From the NCBI RefSeq assembly GCF_051020955.1, contig NC_135017.1:28738689-28802688 (forward strand): a DNA stretch of 64,000 nucleotides, read 5' to 3'. Source of the DNA: Megalopta genalis (Eukaryota > Arthropoda > Insecta > Hymenoptera > Halictidae). The position numbers were made by a program, and so were the translations under genes. Below the pieces are notes generated by a model. It was given only the letters and a program-made list of their open reading frames with translations, did not search any database and was not told where the DNA came from. Positions 1 through 12,229 of this stretch are shown in pieces; the stretch's first letter is position 1, and every line of letters starts with the position of its first letter.

Positions 1-67
1 TGATGTAATAGTTCAACTATATTCTATACTATATGAACAAGGTGCATGTATTTTTCATATTTACATT

Positions 68-253
68 GACATGATAACCGGATGAATGAATCTTTATGCA
101 AAATAAAAACTTTTTGCATCGATTGCATTGAATAGGCAATGCATAGACATTTACTCTTAACTTAAACAAATTATTGAATTCTTCCAATGGTCTCCCTGTT
201 CTGTGTTTCAACTGCGCAGTTTTGTTATAAATTCATAAAATCCGCTGTCTACT
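68..253. repeat. MITE-like element, family A copy
   Basis: The left end reads like the family A end (TTTATGCAAAATAAAAAC followed by TGCATCGATTGCA). The right end reads TTCATAAAATCCGCTGTCTA, the inverse of AGACTGCGGATTTTATGCA. The same pair of ends occurs in many places in this window. No coding capacity is seen, so it is probably a non-autonomous DNA transposon. Confidence 0.6.
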
Positions 254-1137
254 GATAACACAATAATAATAATTTCCAATGAAATTTGTCGATCGTTTAT
301 AAACGCAAAAATTTGTTTCTTAAACATGTTATAGGCGCCAATAGTACATCAGAAATAAATTTTCAAAGCACTAACAATAATCTAGGGGTTAGTAAGTTTC
401 AGGTTTACCAACGATCCCGTCCTCTCCACCTTTTGGGCGCCAGTGGGGAACCAAACACCTACTCGTTCTCAATTCCCTACCAATGAATCCCAATAATGAA
501 ACTAATGGTTGTGCACTAAAATAAGTAATACAATTTATACACTACATATAGACTATATTAAATGTAAGAGAAAAACTCATATAAATCGTGGAGTTTACCC
601 ACGTCTAATAGTATTTAGTAATGAACAGACAGCTGACCTTTATGCAATATAAAAGACATTTGAGTCGGTTATAAGAAATGGAAGTTAGATAAAGATGTAT
701 GTTTTCTTTCAATAATGTCAACCGATTGAAAACAATATAACAATATTATTGAATCTTTCCAATCTTTTCACAATTTTGTTTTCCATTCGTCCATGAATTC
801 TCCCATTCATCCAAATGGATAAATGAAACACAGAATAGTGAAGAATTTAAAAATACTGCAGCATTATTTTCACTGTACTAACACCATTAAAGGAAGGAAT
901 ACATTTTTATTTCATTTCTGTTTGATATTAAAGACGATGACAATTTTAATTTTGCGTACAGATTCGTAATCTAATGAGTGTAAATTATGACTATGACTGT
1001 ACGAACTGTAAATGTAACTTTCCCTAATTAATCCTAGTCGACTGCTTTTTCCACACGAAGGGTCCACACTTTACGTCTCTATTGGGGCCCTTTTGACCGC
1101 GAGAAAAGAAAACAGCCCCTACGCCTAAACCTATATA
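254..1137. other. Non-coding AT-rich sequence with repeat remnants
   Basis: No gene is recognised. At 433-442 the minus strand reads TGGCGCCCAA, which resembles a retroelement tRNA primer-binding site. About 635-800 carries a decayed family A copy (TTTATGCAATATAAAAGAC and interior sequence). If the left gene continues leftward from its exon at 1998, this stretch lies in its first intron. Confidence 0.4.
433..520 (-). mobile_element. Possible LTR retrotransposon remnant (PBS-like site)
   Basis: On the minus strand, a stretch ending GGTTCCCCAC is followed directly by TGGCGCCCAAAAGGTGG. TGGCGCC is the usual start of a primer-binding site just inside a 5' LTR. No second LTR, gag or pol sequence is visible, so this is at most a fragment and could be coincidence. 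Confidence 0.2.
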
Positions 1138-1264
1138 CAGTAAATTCTTCCCAATTTTTCTCCAGCTTGTAAACAAAAATGGATAATTTGAGAAGAAGAG
1201 ATACGATTATTCGAGCCTCGCCAATTATAAAAACGAGGTGCAAGGCTCGAATAATCGTATCTCC
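1138..1264. repeat. MITE family B, truncated copy
   Basis: It begins after TA with CAGTAAATTCTTCCCAATTT and continues with AAAAATGGATAATTTG and GAGATACGATTATTCGAGCC. The matching inverted arm is at 1244-1263 and is exact over 20 bases with 1198-1217. The same order is seen in the complete copy at 56714-56909. The outer part of the right arm is missing here. Confidence 0.6.
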
Positions 1265-1997
1265 TGTATATGTATAAAGCGTTGTCGTTGCATTTCGACA
1301 GAACAGACATCGTTCACGATTAACTCTCGAATGTTGTACCTTCAATCAACATCGTTGAACTCAAGGTCCAATGGGACTCATACGGACGAACATACTTCAG
1401 TTTAATGCTCTCGTTAGGTATCCAATCGTAAATCCCGCCAAAATACTACGAATGTCAGCACAAAATAAAGAAGTCGCTGCAAGTGCATCGATATGCACTC
1501 GTCCTAAATGAAATTATCGAGGTTCGGGGACACGGAAGTCTCCTTCCCGCCAGCTTCAAAGTGACTTCTACAACTGAATGTATATTCCACTATTCGTTAT
1601 AATAAAGTTATTGTTCGCAGATCTATTTCACTACGACCAAAACCCGCCCTTGTTCGAAAGTCAACAGTTCTGCAATTGGATCACGCGAATAGGGAGGGGA
1701 TGATTCGAGTCGGCTGGCGACGTTCGACTGTTTATAAACATGGGTCTGAATTCCGAATGCAGGGTGAATTTACCTATTGCTACGTATGTACTCTTTACTG
1801 CGGAATTACATTGCTCCGACTGGATAAAACAGCGCGGTAAAGCGCACACCTCCGGTAAACGTACACCCGCGGCAATAGGTACAGTTTTATCAACCCTGAA
1901 TCTGCTCGGCGAGAGTTGATTCACTCGTGAAAGCAAGAATTACAGAAATCTTCGGCCAAGCAGCGATCAACTTATCCGGTGGCTGTTGTAGACTAAC
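1265..1997. other. Probable first-intron sequence of the left gene
   Basis: No coding region is supported. Base composition rises toward the GC-rich exon at 1998. Because that exon ends in a donor site on the minus strand at 1997-1996, this stretch should be the 5' part of its intron. Nothing specific is recognised. Confidence 0.4.
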
Positions 1998-2000
1998 CTG
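1992..2000 (-). other. Splice donor of the left gene's first coding exon
   Basis: On the minus strand the sequence reads CAG|GTTAGT, close to the insect donor consensus. It leaves a phase with two bases of an Arg or Ser codon. It fits the point where residue composition stops looking protein-like: the read-through reaches a stop ten codons later. Confidence 0.6.
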
Positions 2001-2314
2001 TAGTAGGGGAATCCTTGATGAACGTGTAGGTCCATGGGCATGGCGGGGTGCGTGGGCCCGTGATGAGCGGGCGCGGGTGCGTACTCACCCCCCGCGGACA
2101 GGGGCGGCTGCATCATGCCCGCCGCGGCGGCCGCGTGGTGGCCCGCGAGCATCGCCCCCCAGTGGAACCCCGGCGCACCCGGCATCGCCGACGGATGTTC
2201 CAGTTCGAGTCCGCGGTGGCCCGCGGCGGGTAACACGCCACTTCCGGCCGATCCACCGGCGATACCAGCGGCTCCACCAGCACCGCTTCCGGCGACACCG
2301 CCGCCGCGGTGCAT
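1998..2314 (-). CDS. First coding exon of a probable developmental transcription factor (partial)
   Basis: A minus-strand ATG at 2314-2312 opens 105 codons rich in Ala, Gly, His, Pro and Met, ending in HPAMPMDLHVHQGFPYY plus two bases (AG) of a split codon. A donor site CAG|GTTAGT follows at 1997. The same frame has a stop upstream near 2388, so this is the only ATG start available. Features by residue: Gly/Ala-rich repeats at about 3-27, a Met/His/Ala-rich middle with an alanine run at about 60-66, and a distinctive hydrophobic-aromatic end at about 90-105. This composition is common in the disordered N-terminus of insect homeodomain and other developmental regulators. No DNA-binding domain is in this exon, so the family is not known. 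Any further exons lie left of the window. Longer open frames on the other strand are by-products of the high GC content. Confidence 0.6.
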
Positions 2315-3132
2315 CAGCCAGCCCTCCACCACGAACGTGGATGTTGCCCGTCCGTGGAAACACTGTGGCCCTGGATCACTGGGGTCGACTCAGCCTGACC
2401 GTTCACGGGAAACAACAAACACTTCTTCTCTGTCGCGGAAGGTCACGCCGCGCCGCGGCGTCTCTGATTATCGCGAACTTGCACTATGCGGCCGACATCG
2501 ACCATGTAGTACCGAACGGAACGTGTATCGCGCACCGTGTAACAATCCTTCCCACAAGAGGCCTGCTCACCAATCGGGACGCCGCTCGTGCCGCAATCGG
2601 AACGATCGGTGACCGATGCTACGGATCACTAGACACACTGTTGTCGCCGACACATGTTCTCGGGCCCAGACGAGAAGCCGGCGGCCTCTCCGCGAGCCTG
2701 CCACTGGCCCCGGAACGCGGCCCTACCGGACACCCTCGCGGAACGATCGGCCGTTATCACACGTCGACGTCGTCGTCGCCGGCGCGGTCCTCGCCGGATG
2801 CTCACGGTTTCGCGGGGGAGACAGGTGTTCCCGTTGGTTCCTCTCGCGAGCCGCTGCAGCTGGACGGACCCGGAGAGTGGCGCAGCCTTTAGCTCGGCCA
2901 TGAATGACGCACCGTACTTACTTCGAGCTACTTCGCGGAGGCGGGGCCTACTCGCGCCCACGTGACACCTAACCGCCTCCACCCTCCCCCTCCGCGCCGT
3001 TCGCCACACAGGAGAGCCGACCGTCCTTCCTACCTAGCCGCGAGCCGCGACACGAGCTCTCTCTCCCTCCTTTCGGCCCCGCACTCCACGCCAGCTGCCA
3101 CCACCACGGGATCCACCACCAACGTCGCCGCC

Positions 3133-3163
<31 letters not shown>

Positions 3164-3520
3164 TCGCCGTCGATGCCGCCGCTGCTGCCGCCTCCACCCC
3201 CCACCCCCGCAGAGCACCGTCGATACCACCGTCGACCGGTGCAACCGGAACTTGCACCCGGAGAGCTTCGATTCAAGGCGACGCGCGTCGCGACGCGTCG
3301 GGACGCGTCGGGACGTCAACGCTGCCCCCGATTCCTCGACCAGGTTGGGGTCGGTCAATCCGAACTATTTGTACCGTCGCGGATACGGGAGTTCGAGGTC
3401 GTGAAGTCGCCCACGAAGTATATAATCAACGGAAGATTCGGACGTGAAGTCACCGTGTTGAGGTTTTCGGGACAATCGCTTCGCTTTATGATCGCATTAA
3501 GACCGATCGGGTCCCAAAAA
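2315..3520 (-). promoter_or_regulatory. CpG-rich upstream/5' UTR island of the left gene
   Basis: This stretch is strongly GC- and CpG-rich compared with the AT-rich surroundings and sits directly upstream of the minus-strand coding exon. It probably holds the 5' UTR and promoter. A TATA-like string (minus strand GATTATATACTTCG) lies near 3415-3430, but the start site cannot be fixed from sequence. Open frames on both strands here are low-complexity and lack start or splice support. Confidence 0.45.
3124..3198. repeat. GCC trinucleotide-rich tract
   Basis: Imperfect run of GCC/ACC/GTC triplets within the CpG-rich island. It produces poly-Ala, poly-Gly or poly-Arg in all frames and so creates misleading open frames. 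Confidence 0.85.
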
Positions 3521-6500
3521 TAGCTAATGTATGTTGCTTTATCACCGATGATAAGACTGTAGTTGTTTAGACTTTTCGCCATTTTGATTACGACGTATGC
3601 TCGGATCAAGATATTCGTTCAATTATTCTCTACGAGAGAATGTCAATATTTTCGGCATTTTAAATATATAGGAATATGAAATCGGTCATTTTGACCAGAT
3701 CGGTTGGTTTGGTGTTCATCCTTTGCACACGGATGTCGTCGATATGGCGACGCTGTATGTATATTCATATCGAAGCGGCGTTTCTTTTTAGTTATTCTTA
3801 CTTTTTTCATACTGTAAGGTGATCATGTGGAATACATAAATGAGAGCATAAAATCATTTATTTATTAATTCCTATTCGATTTGTCGGCAGTATAGCGAGT
3901 TTTATTTGAATTTTACTTTGTAGAGTGAAATCACAATTTTTGCAAAATTAATCAAAACAATCTTTCGAGTGTTAAGGGTTAAAACCATATTCTAATCCAG
4001 TCATAAGCCAAAATCGTTTTGTCGAAAATCGTAATATTATTACTTTATGGCACGGTCGATTTTGAAACTTGAAAGTATCGCATACGCGAGTAGTATGGAA
4101 AGTATATAAAAGTAATATAAAAGTATAAAAAGTATTTAAAAAGGTATAAAAGTATAAAAAGTATTTAAAAAAGTGTATAAGTATAAAAAGTAGTATGAAA
4201 GTATCGTGTCACGATGTTATTGACTGTATCATTCTCGACAGAAAATGTTTAACGAAAGCTGCGGATGGGAACACTGAACGAATTAGCGATTTTCATCCGC
4301 ATAAATTGAGGGCCGTGTGTGATACTAATTCTACCAATCTGATAGACAAATTCCAGCTATTAAACTATCAAGGATTTTACCTCCTGATTTTCGCAACAAA
4401 CATGAAAGTGTGTCTTGCTTGTTTTCTAAGAATATATTTTAACTATTTTTTCTGTAGGGGAAAGAGGCCTAATATGAGGACCTCTTCTAATATGAGATTC
4501 GAGCGACTTATCGACACATTTTTGTCGCGTATTAACTCTCATCTTTCGTTGTTTCATCTGCTTGTTGGCGTCCAGATCAGTCTAGCGTCATGCAAAATCA
4601 CATTTGTAAAATAACGTAGCGAAAAGTTTTTGGAGGAATTCGATTGTATTACAAATATCTTAAAAAGATGGTAACTGTATAATTCTTTTTATAAATACTA
4701 TTTTATAGTGCGTTGTATGAAGTTTATGATTTACTAGTTATGTATCGTTAAAGCTTGAAGAGTTATCATCAAGATTCCTTAATACTTTGACATGTTATTG
4801 TTTCGAAATATGAGACTTTTAAATGTTCTTATCACAATGCTAAACCGAAACAGATAATACCAAAGAAAACACGAGTAGAAAATAATAGTTCAACAGATGA
4901 AGAAGAAGAATTTATTCTAAATGATGGAAGTAATTATGAAGAAAATTATGATGCAGAATGTTCGTTTCGCACAAACCTTTGCATTTCAGACGTAAATGAT
5001 AAACAATGGCTTCAACGAATAAAGTTCTACTGATGGGCCTGCGAAGACTGTGGCGCTGAAAAAACAAATCTTATATGGCCAATGTATGAAAAAAAAGGCA
5101 GAAAAAATAAATTTCCTGAAGAAGGAAATTCTAAGTTCCATATTAGGAACCCATTTCTCAAATCTTTGAATTTGCATGTTTAGCTTTTCCTTTATTACGA
5201 AGAATCAGAATTTTTTCTTTTATGTTCCAGCAGATTGTAAAAGAATACATATTACAGTCTTCAAACGTGAATCTACTTCTGATTGAAGTGTTTTTAAACG
5301 AAAATTATGATTTAGAAAAAAATAGGCCTCGTATTAGGCATCTCTTCCCTAAACGAAGATAATGAAGAAATAAAAATTGTGTCATTCTATTAGAAAGATT
5401 ATTAAGACGGGCAAGCCCTAATCAACTTAATTCAAACGTAACTCTTTGCACTATAATAACGCGTTAGACTCGCGATGAAGATGCCGTCCCCAAAAATTTG
5501 CAACGATAGAAAATGCGTCGTTATTCTGACAAGCAGTTTATATGATCTGCGTTGCCATGCTTCCATCGGATTTCCAGGTAACTCTATCGCCGACCTATGA
5601 GACTAGCCAAGCGAAGGAACCGCCTCCGATTACGAGACGCGGAATGAGAATGCATGTCGACACCCCCGCGAATCGACCGAACCGTAGACGCAAACTCGTT
5701 CCGACGTAACACTTGTTGAGTCGATTCACCCCCGCAGCCGACCGCCGTCCCTCGATGGACATTTCGCAAATGACCGAGGGATGTGCGAAGGAATTTCTGT
5801 TATCAGCACGGACCGGTTTATGCGCTCGGAGACTTTCTGACCGTGTGCGATTTTTTTGTTTTCTCTTTTCGCCAACGTGCTCCACGCTGCTCCAGATCGT
5901 CCTCCGAATGTATAAATAAAAGGAAGTTTATGTTTGGGCAGTTCCAAGTTCAGAGAAATGTTATAATTGAATTGATCGAGCGATAGTATTCAGCATTCTC
6001 TATTTTTCTCTATTCACGCATTGCACATAATTTGAAACGATTTTTTGTTATCTTTGTTTATCGAAATATGTGCTACCATTTCTACAATACATTAACTTTG
6101 TATATTATAATATTATTAACTTATATTAATAATACACTATATTAATAATACATTAATTATTGTCTATGATGTTAATTAAATGTTCATTGAAAAGGTGTAA
6201 TTACATTAAAATATATGTATATTTGCAAGTGCAAAACATGGGACATGGATATTTGATCCATGCAAATCTAGATTTAACCTTCTAATCGTAGCCGAGTTTT
6301 GTTTGTTATGCAGATTTGTTATGCATCATTCTATGAACTAGATTCAAAGAGGATATGAAAGGAGAAACAAGAATTAATTAAACAATATAACTTTTATTAA
6401 CACCTTGTTACAGGAAATGTTGTCATTGTATTTAACAAGAAGTGGCAACAGATGTTTACAAATTATTTGGTGAAATATCTGAAACTAGGATTTTTCAACA

Positions 6501-6628
6501 CAGAAGAGCAGTATATAACAATAAATAATACAATATACACCTAAAAAGCTTAAAATGTGAAATATTGGATAACTAAAAGTAACTAAAGTAACTAAAAGTG
6601 ATGTGTATTTAATCTACAATTTAATAAA
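3521..6628. other. Non-coding intergenic or upstream sequence
   Basis: No gene is supported. About 4095-4195 is a low-complexity tract built of AGTATAAAA-like words. A medium-GC patch at about 5460-5930 has open frames on both strands with no recognisable protein. About 6090-6170 is AT-rich with a repeated ATTAATAATACA word. Confidence 0.4.
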
Positions 6629-9600
6629 GGAGGAGACGGTCAAATTTACTCTTGCAGCTTTTGTATCGAAAATTACACCGTTCGATAGTTGTCTAAACAA
6701 AATCCTCCGTGCCAAATTTCAACGCCGAAGCATGCAAGGGTGATAGATACAGGGTAAATTAGATCGCACAATTTTCTGCGGATTTAAAACACACCACAGT
6801 TTTGTACAACAAAATTATAAGTCAGAAGTGAACTGAGTCGCTAATTATCCGGATTAGTGGTTAACGCGGCAATAGATAACCAATCCAAAACAGGAAAAAA
6901 ACATTACACTAGTTTCATACTGATTCGCCGATAAAATACTATCAAAAGCAGCGTTCTCAACTTTTTGAAACTTTTGGTAAGGTGCAACATAGCAAAAAAT
7001 ATACATATTCGCCTGCGCCGGTTCAAATACTAATACTTCCAAGTATTTGCACTGACTGGGGCGAGATGATGCTTTTCTCTTCCACGTTTATTAAGAAACA
7101 CGAAGGTTGGAAGAAGAAAAACCAGCACAACTCTCGTGGTGACGACGAATCGTCGGGATAGTGGTTCAAGAAATTCGAACAACAATTGAGGAGTAATAAA
7201 TCCTCAAAATTCGGAATTCGAATCGTTTATACGGTCATTTGCAAACATGCGAACCAGGTATTTAGCGCGCTCGTCTACAATGACTCTTGTTATTTCGTAC
7301 TCAAGATTTGACTTTAGTTTAGCATAGAACCGACAGTGGCATCATATTTTCTTCATTATTCAAAATATTTACCAACCTTAGGTGTTCTTTTTTTTAACTT
7401 TTTGTTCCTTACAATTTATCCCGAAAATTTTTATTTTGCACAGAGGTGCACAATATAATAATTACTCATCACTGTCACGTACAGGTGACCACTGAAAATG
7501 TTGCCTCGAGTTGCAGCATAGGTAAAATATATTCTATCAACTGTGCATCACTGTAGATGCGATAAATACACGGACCTAGTCGGAGGAGATGTTCACATTT
7601 ACTTTTGCAGCTTTTTCAACAGATATTACACCCTTCGATAGTTGGCAAGACGAAATCATCCGTGCTAAATTGCAACGTCGGAGCATACAAACGTGATAGG
7701 AACAATGTAAATTAGATCGCATAATTTTCTGCGGATATAAAACACACCACAGTTGCATAAGAAAATTATAAGTCAGATCACTGAGTCGCTAATTATCCGG
7801 ATTAGTGGTTAACGCGGCAATAGATAACCAATCCAAAACAGGAAAAAAACATTACACTAGTTTCATACTGATTCGCCGATAAAATACTATCAAAAGCAGC
7901 ATTCTCAACTTTTTGAAACTTTTGGTAAGGTGCGACATAGCAAAAAATATACATGTTCGCCTGCGCCGATACAAATACTAATACTTCCAAGTATTTGCAC
8001 TGACTGGGGCGAGATGATGCTTCTCTCTTCCACGTTTATTAATAAAGACGAAGGTTGGAAGAAGAAAAACCAGCACAACTCTCGTGGTGACGACGAATCG
8101 TCGGGATAGTGGTTGAAGAAATTCGAACAACAATTGAGGAGTAATAAATCCTCAAAATTCGGAATTCGAATCGTTTATACGATCATTTGCAAACATGCGA
8201 ACCAGGTATTTAGCGCGCTCGTCTACAATGACTCTTGTTATTTCATACTCAAGATTTGACTTTAGTTTAGCATAGAACCGAGACAGTGGCATCATATTTT
8301 CTTCATTATTCAAAATATTTACCAACCTTAGCTGTTCTTTTTTATAACTTTTTGTTCCTTACAATTTATCCCGAAAATTTTTATTTTGCACAGAGGTGCA
8401 CAATATAATAATTACTCATTACTGTCACGTACAGGTGACCACTGAAAATGTTGCCTCGAGTTGCAGCATAGGTAAAATATATTCTATCAACTGTGCATCA
8501 CTGTAGATGCGATAAATACACGGACCTAGTCGGAGGAGATGTTCACATTTACTTTTGCAGCTTTTTCAACAGATATTACACCCTTCGATAGTTGGCAAGA
8601 CGAAATGATCCGTGCTAAATTCCAACGTCGGAGCATACAAACGTGATAGGAACAATGTAAATTAGATCGCATAATTTTCTGCGGATATAAAACACACCAC
8701 AGTTGCATAAGAAAATTATAAGTCAGATCACTGAGTCGCTAATTATCCGGATTAGTGGTTAACGCGGCAATAGATAACCAATCCAAAACAGGAAAAAAAC
8801 ATTACACTAGTTTCATACTGATTCGCCGATAAAATACTATCAAAAGCAGCGTTCTCAACTTTTTGAAACTTTTGGTAAGGTGCGACATAGCAAAAAATAT
8901 ACATATTCGCCTGCGCCGGTACAAATCCTAATACTTCCAAGTATTTGCACTGACTGGGGCGAGATGATGCTTTTCTCTTCCACGTTTATTAAGAAACACG
9001 AAGGTTGGAAGAAGAAAAACCAGCACAACTCTCGTGGTGACGACGAATCGTCGGGATAGTGGTTCAAGAAATTCGAACAACAATTGAGGAGTAATAAATC
9101 CTCAAAATTCGGAATTCGAATCGTTTATACGGTCATTTGCAAACATGCGAACCAGGTATTTAGCGCGCTCGTCTACAATGACTCTTGTTATTTCATACTC
9201 AAGATTTGACTTTAGTTTAGCATAGAACCGAGACAGTGGCATCATATTTTCTTCATTATTCAAAATATTTACCAACCTTAGGTGTTCTTTTTTTTAACTT
9301 TTTGTTCCTTACAATTTATCCCGAAAATTTTTATTTTGCACAGAGGTCCACAATATAATAATTACTCATCACTGTCACGTACAGGTGCCCACTGAATATG
9401 TTGCCTAGAGTTGCAGCATAGGTAAAATATATTCTGTCAACTATGCATCACTGTAGATGCGATAAATACACGGACCTAGTCGGAGGAGATGTTCACATTT
9501 ACTTTTGCAGCTTTTTCAACAGATATTACACCCTTCGATAGTTGGCAAGACGAAATAATCCGTGCTAAATTGCAACGTCGGAGCATACAAACGTGACAGG

Positions 9601-10620
9601 AACAATGTAAATTAGATCGCATAATTTTTCGTGGATTTAAAATACACAACGGTGGACAATAAAATTATCTTTAAATCGCAACACTGAATCGCTAATTACT
9701 CGGATTAGTGGTTAACGCGACTATAAATAATCAATATATAATGAGAAAATAACGTTACACTATTTTCATATTGATTCCCTTATAAAATAGTATGACAAGT
9801 AGCATTCTAAATTTTTTCAGATTTTTGGTAAGGTGCGCCATATAAAAAAAAAATGCATGTTAATTCATACGTGAAAACCTGGCACCATAAGCGTAACCAC
9901 ATGTTTCACTCTTCCACATCTTTTTTTTTTACACGATGGTTGGAAGAAGATACCAACACTCATGGATGACGACGAATCGTCGGTCGGATTGTGGTTGAAG
10001 AAATTCGAAAACATCTTGAGGAGTACAAATACTCAAAAAAAAGTTAGGGATTCGAACCGTTGTATGGTCATTTGCAAACATGCGAACCAGGTATTTAGCG
10101 AGCTCATCTACACTGGCTGCTGTTATTTCGTATTGAAGGTTTAACTTTAAATTAGCATGGAATCGACACAATGGCACAATATTTTCTTTATTATTCAGTA
10201 TATTTACTAGTCTCAGGTGCATTTTTTATTTAATTATTTGTTCCTTATAAAATTTATCCGAAACATTTTTATTTTGCACAAAGGATCGCAATATAATAAT
10301 TACTCATCATTGCCACATAGCGGTGACCACTGAAAATTTGCGTTGGTTTGCAGCATAGGTTAAATATATTCTATCAATTATCCATCACTGTAGAAACGAT
10401 AGTTTATTTATCGTAGACCTAGCATCTTTTTCAACGCATATTACACCGTTCGAGAGTTGGCAAGAGAAGTTCCTCAGTGGCAAACTTCAACCCTGAAGCA
10501 TAGAAGGGTGATAGATACAGGGTAAATTAGATCGCGCAATTTTCCGTGGATTTAAAACACACCACAGTGTACAACAAAATTATAAATCACAACACTAAGC
10601 CGCTAATTACTCGGATTAGT
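6629..10620. repeat. Local satellite-like tandem array, unit about 950 bp
   Basis: The marker GGAGGAGA recurs at 6629, 7582, 8532 and 9482, giving units of 953, 950 and 950 bp. A shortened fifth copy runs from about 10418 to 10620. Copies 2 and 3 are nearly identical. Copy 1 differs modestly, and copy 4 is clearly diverged with small indels. More divergence at the edges than in the middle is expected of an array homogenised by unequal crossing over. Short open frames recur in each unit but are not preserved in copy 4. Confidence 0.9.
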
Positions 10621-11214
10621 GTAGTACTCAAACATTACTTCACTGTCCAATATACAGGAAAGTAAAGATTAGATTATCATCTCGAACATTAGATTATATT
10701 ATTAATAAATAAATCAGATATAGCATAAAAATTTCGATATTCTGAACAACCCTAAATTGCTCGGAAAGTTTAATCTCGAAAATAAATAATAAGTAAATAA
10801 AAATAAATAAATAAATAAGATGTGCACAGATCTAGACAGAATTTTAAGTGTATAATCTAGCATCACGGAAAAAATATATAATATACAGTAGATTTTCGTG
10901 TCCCTGTTAGTGAAAAATAGATTTTCCTGTACTCGGGTATTCCTAACATTTTTCAACATACAAGATCTCCTGCGTAGTGAGGTCAGGTACTGAATACTAC
11001 GGTTGAAGCCCCTGGGAAAAATATATAAAATATGAGAGGCGAGGCACGTTCACATAATTCCATCCTACTTTCCCTAATTCACGGAGACGTATCGTCTCGT
11101 CGACAATTTCAACGATTTGTTCGACACTTAGCAGATGCTAACGCGGTCAAGACATTAATAAAAAATTATTAAAAATATTTTGATCATATATATAATAATA
11201 ATATAATATATATA
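10621..11214. other. Non-coding sequence between repeats
   Basis: AT-rich with AAATAAATAAATA words near 10790-10820 and no coding signal. Nothing specific is recognised. Confidence 0.4.
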
Positions 11215-11352
11215 TAAACTAATGGTATAATATTTAATATCTGTGTTATGTAACATATGTTGATTTCCATCTACATTATAAAAATTTACATTATAAATTG
11301 AAATCAACATATGTTACATAACACAAATATTAAATATTATACCATTAGTTTA
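11215..11352. repeat. Near-perfect inverted repeat (hairpin)
   Basis: Arms at 11215-11267 and 11300-11352, 53 bases each, match in inverted orientation with one mismatch (C/T). The 32-base spacer is AT-rich. It could be a small palindromic transposon or a hairpin-forming transcript. No flanking target duplication is clear. Confidence 0.85.
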
Positions 11353-11576
11353 AACCAACAGTTTATTATTTAAAAATTTATTTACAATAAAAATTCCATT
11401 AAAAAGAGCTTGTTCATATTGATTCAATGAAGCTACATATTAAAAGTAAATAATAATTTATAATGTAAATAAAATTTATAAGTACCGTATTATATAAAGA
11501 TATTACGATTCTTCAACTAAACACATTTCGTAAAGCTTTTACTAAATCTTTGCGTTTGTAGTATCTCTTCAGAATA

Positions 11577-11905
11577 CAGCGTGTTCCATAGTTAACGCCC
11601 GGAAATGGATGATTCCTGAGGTCATTTGAAATAACTTTTTCCTTAGTGATCCGCGACTTTGTTTGTGAGTTATTAACGAAGAATACTTTGTTTGTGAGTT
11701 ATTAACGAAAAATACTAAATATCAATGAGAGGCACGATATGCTGGCGCAAGACAGCCCAGTTACGCTGATTGGCTCGGCCGCCTAGCGCTAGACGAGCTC
11801 ACCTCCCATTGGCCAGTGTTTTCCGTTAATAACTCGTAAACGAAGCCGCAGATTGCATTTTCGCTAAGGAAAGAGTTACTTGAAACGACTTTAGAAATCA
11901 CCCTG
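11577..11905. repeat. MITE family C, degenerate copy
   Basis: Starts CAGCGTGTTCC after TA and ends ATCACCCTG before TA. The interior shares landmarks with the better copy at 60113-60477: GAGTTATTAACGAA words, a central GATTGGCTCGGCCGCCT-like block and GTTAATAACTCGTAAACG. A short internal duplication of the GAGTTATTAACGA segment is present near 11665-11710. This looks like a Tc1/mariner-type non-autonomous element. Confidence 0.65.
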
Positions 11906-12035
11906 TATAAAGTACACTGTAAAGTATGTAATTTGCTTTTTTATGACATTTTTGAGCATAGAAAACATCCAATGACAATATATTATGATTACAATTATTC
12001 AAGATATAGGAACACAAGAATCATAACAATAATTA

Positions 12036-12229
12036 CTAGACTCTGGATCTTTATGCTATATACAAAACCTCGATTGCAACAAACAAAAGTTGCATAGCAA
12101 TTCATTTTCATTCATAACGTTCTCAATAAATTGAAAATATTCTAGTAGTGTCGTCAAATTTCTACTCCGTATCTACTGTTTTGAATTCCACTTACGAACT
12201 TTTGTCATAAATGCATAAAATCCGTACTC
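12036..12229. repeat. MITE-like element, family A copy
   Basis: Left end TAGACTCTGGATCTTTATGC, right end GTCATAAATGCATAAAATCC. It has the same end pair and similar length as the other family A copies. Confidence 0.65.

Noticed and set aside
1927..2892. 321-codon plus-strand open frame over the left exon
   Set aside because: It lies in a GC-rich island where stops are rare in all frames, its product is an Arg/Pro/Ala-rich string without known features, and it overlaps the minus-strand exon that has a start, an upstream stop and a donor.
2629..3523. Several overlapping open frames on both strands of the CpG island
   Set aside because: They are driven by GCC-type triplets and Arg-rich low complexity. 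No splice borders or recognisable proteins.
6854..8940. The same 62-codon minus-strand open frame repeated three times
   Set aside because: It repeats because the DNA unit repeats. The frame is not kept in the diverged copy 4, so there is no sign of selection for a protein.
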